From RGUW01 sp049421025 (GTDB lineage: Bacteria > Cyanobacteriota > Cyanobacteriia > PCC-6307 > Cyanobiaceae), in NCBI GenBank assembly GCA_049421025.1, contig JBMSMG010000036.1:1-15825 (forward strand): a stretch of DNA of 15,825 nucleotides, written 5' to 3'. Made by a program: the position numbers and the translations under genes. Position 1 is the stretch's first letter. The number at the start of each line of letters is the position of its first letter. A model generated the notes under the pieces. The model saw nothing but the letters and a program-made list of their open reading frames with translations, was not told the origin of the DNA and did not search any database. Below, one piece after another: positions 15,513-15,825 of this stretch.

Positions 15513-15533
15513 GTCCCGGCCTCAGGCCGGGAC
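15513..15533. promoter_or_regulatory. Strong hairpin in the cbbS-csoS2 spacer
   Basis: GTCCCGGCC (15513-15521) pairs perfectly with GGCCGGGAC (15525-15533) around a 3-base loop, in the 125-bp gap after cbbS. No T-run follows in the operon direction, so it is not a classic full terminator. A hairpin at the matching place has been discussed in proteobacterial cso operons as the reason RuBisCO message exceeds the cso message; attenuation or protection of the cbbLS 3' end is the likely role here. Confidence 0.6.
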
Positions 15534-15565
15534 GCCTCACACCAGGGGATGAGAAACGCTGAAAA

Positions 15566-15825
15566 TCAGCGGCCCTCAAACACCACGAAGCAGGCACCCT
15601 GACTTTGGGTGTAGGCGTCGTAGCCAACCAGACGCACGTGGTGATCGGGGTATGCGCGATGGCAAGCCTCGAGTTCATTCACGATCACGCTCAGGTCCTT
15701 CTCACCGAAGAACGGCAGCTTCCAATAAGACCAATAGGTGGCCATGGAGCGGCTGGGATGGACGTGCTCGACGAGCGGGCTCCAACCCTGGGCAATGATG
15801 TAGGCGATCTGGTCGTAGATCTCGT
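15566..15825 (-). CDS. cbbS: RuBisCO small subunit, form IA (partial, 5' end outside window)
   Basis: The last 86 codons of a RuBisCO small subunit, ending in TGA at 15568-15566; the start lies past the right edge. Seen on the minus strand: EIYDQIAYIIAQGWSPLVEH, then MATYWSYWKLPFFGE, HHVRLVGYD and the C-terminus ACFVVFEGR. These are typical of the small subunit paired with the carboxysomal form IA large subunit (cbbL, expected just upstream outside the window). The product forms the L8S8 enzyme packed by CsoS2. It heads the minus-strand run seen here. Confidence 0.95.
   Translation of the reverse strand, partial: EIYDQIAYIIAQGWSPLVEHVHPSRSMATYWSYWKLPFFGEKDLSVIVNELEACHRAYPDHHVRLVGYDAYTQSQGACFVVFEGR

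Overview
This is a GC-rich cyanobacterial window carrying the downstream half of an alpha-carboxysome locus. It holds the end of the form IA RuBisCO small subunit gene, csoS2, csoSCA, csoS4A, csoS4B and a CsoS1E-like shell gene. These run straight into a bacterioferritin-like gene, a CO2-uptake NDH-1 module (ndhF4-ndhD4-chpX), a RuBisCO assembly-factor gene (acRAF-type) and cbbX. RuBisCO IA with cso genes plus ndhF4/ndhD4/chpX and acRAF is the pattern of alpha-cyanobacteria (Synechococcus/Cyanobium/Prochlorococcus). The high GC argues for a Cyanobium- or Synechococcus-like strain rather than high-light Prochlorococcus. The genus is inference.

Region A (about 4-2428, minus strand) has three genes: a lipoprotein HtrA/Deg-type serine protease and two downstream glycosyltransferase-like genes of the paired TIGR04282/TIGR04283 type. 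Neighbouring genes overlap by a few bases. Region B (2483-3910, plus strand) is dnaA, divergent from the protease across a 54-bp spacer, with no DnaA boxes visible beside it. Region C (3920-15825, minus strand) is one continuous run of 12 genes, from cbbS at the right edge to cbbX, which converges on dnaA with a 9-bp gap.

Region C as a unit: ChpX with NdhF4/NdhD4 converts CO2 to bicarbonate at the thylakoid, and the carboxysome (CsoS2 scaffold, CsoSCA anhydrase, CsoS1/CsoS4 shell) turns it back into CO2 beside RuBisCO. The acRAF protein and CbbX serve RuBisCO assembly and reactivation. Most junctions are tight: TGATG overlaps or one-base gaps at csoSCA/csoS4A, csoS4A/csoS4B, csoS1E/bfr, ndhF4/ndhD4 and ndhD4/chpX. 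Only two spacers exceed 50 bp (cbbS-csoS2 and csoS4B-csoS1E), and each holds a strong GC-rich hairpin, which suggests stepwise control of transcript amounts within one operon.

The points most worth a second look are the 120-residue Ser/Thr/Arg/Ala-rich N-terminal extension on the CsoS1E-like shell protein, a CsoS2 middle repeat that has lost both conserved cysteines, a di-iron ferritin-like protein with Leu at the usual haem-Met position, and a red-type CbbX encoded beside a form IA RuBisCO. No CRISPR array, insertion sequence, tRNA or rRNA was seen. No stretch over 300 bases lacks a gene.
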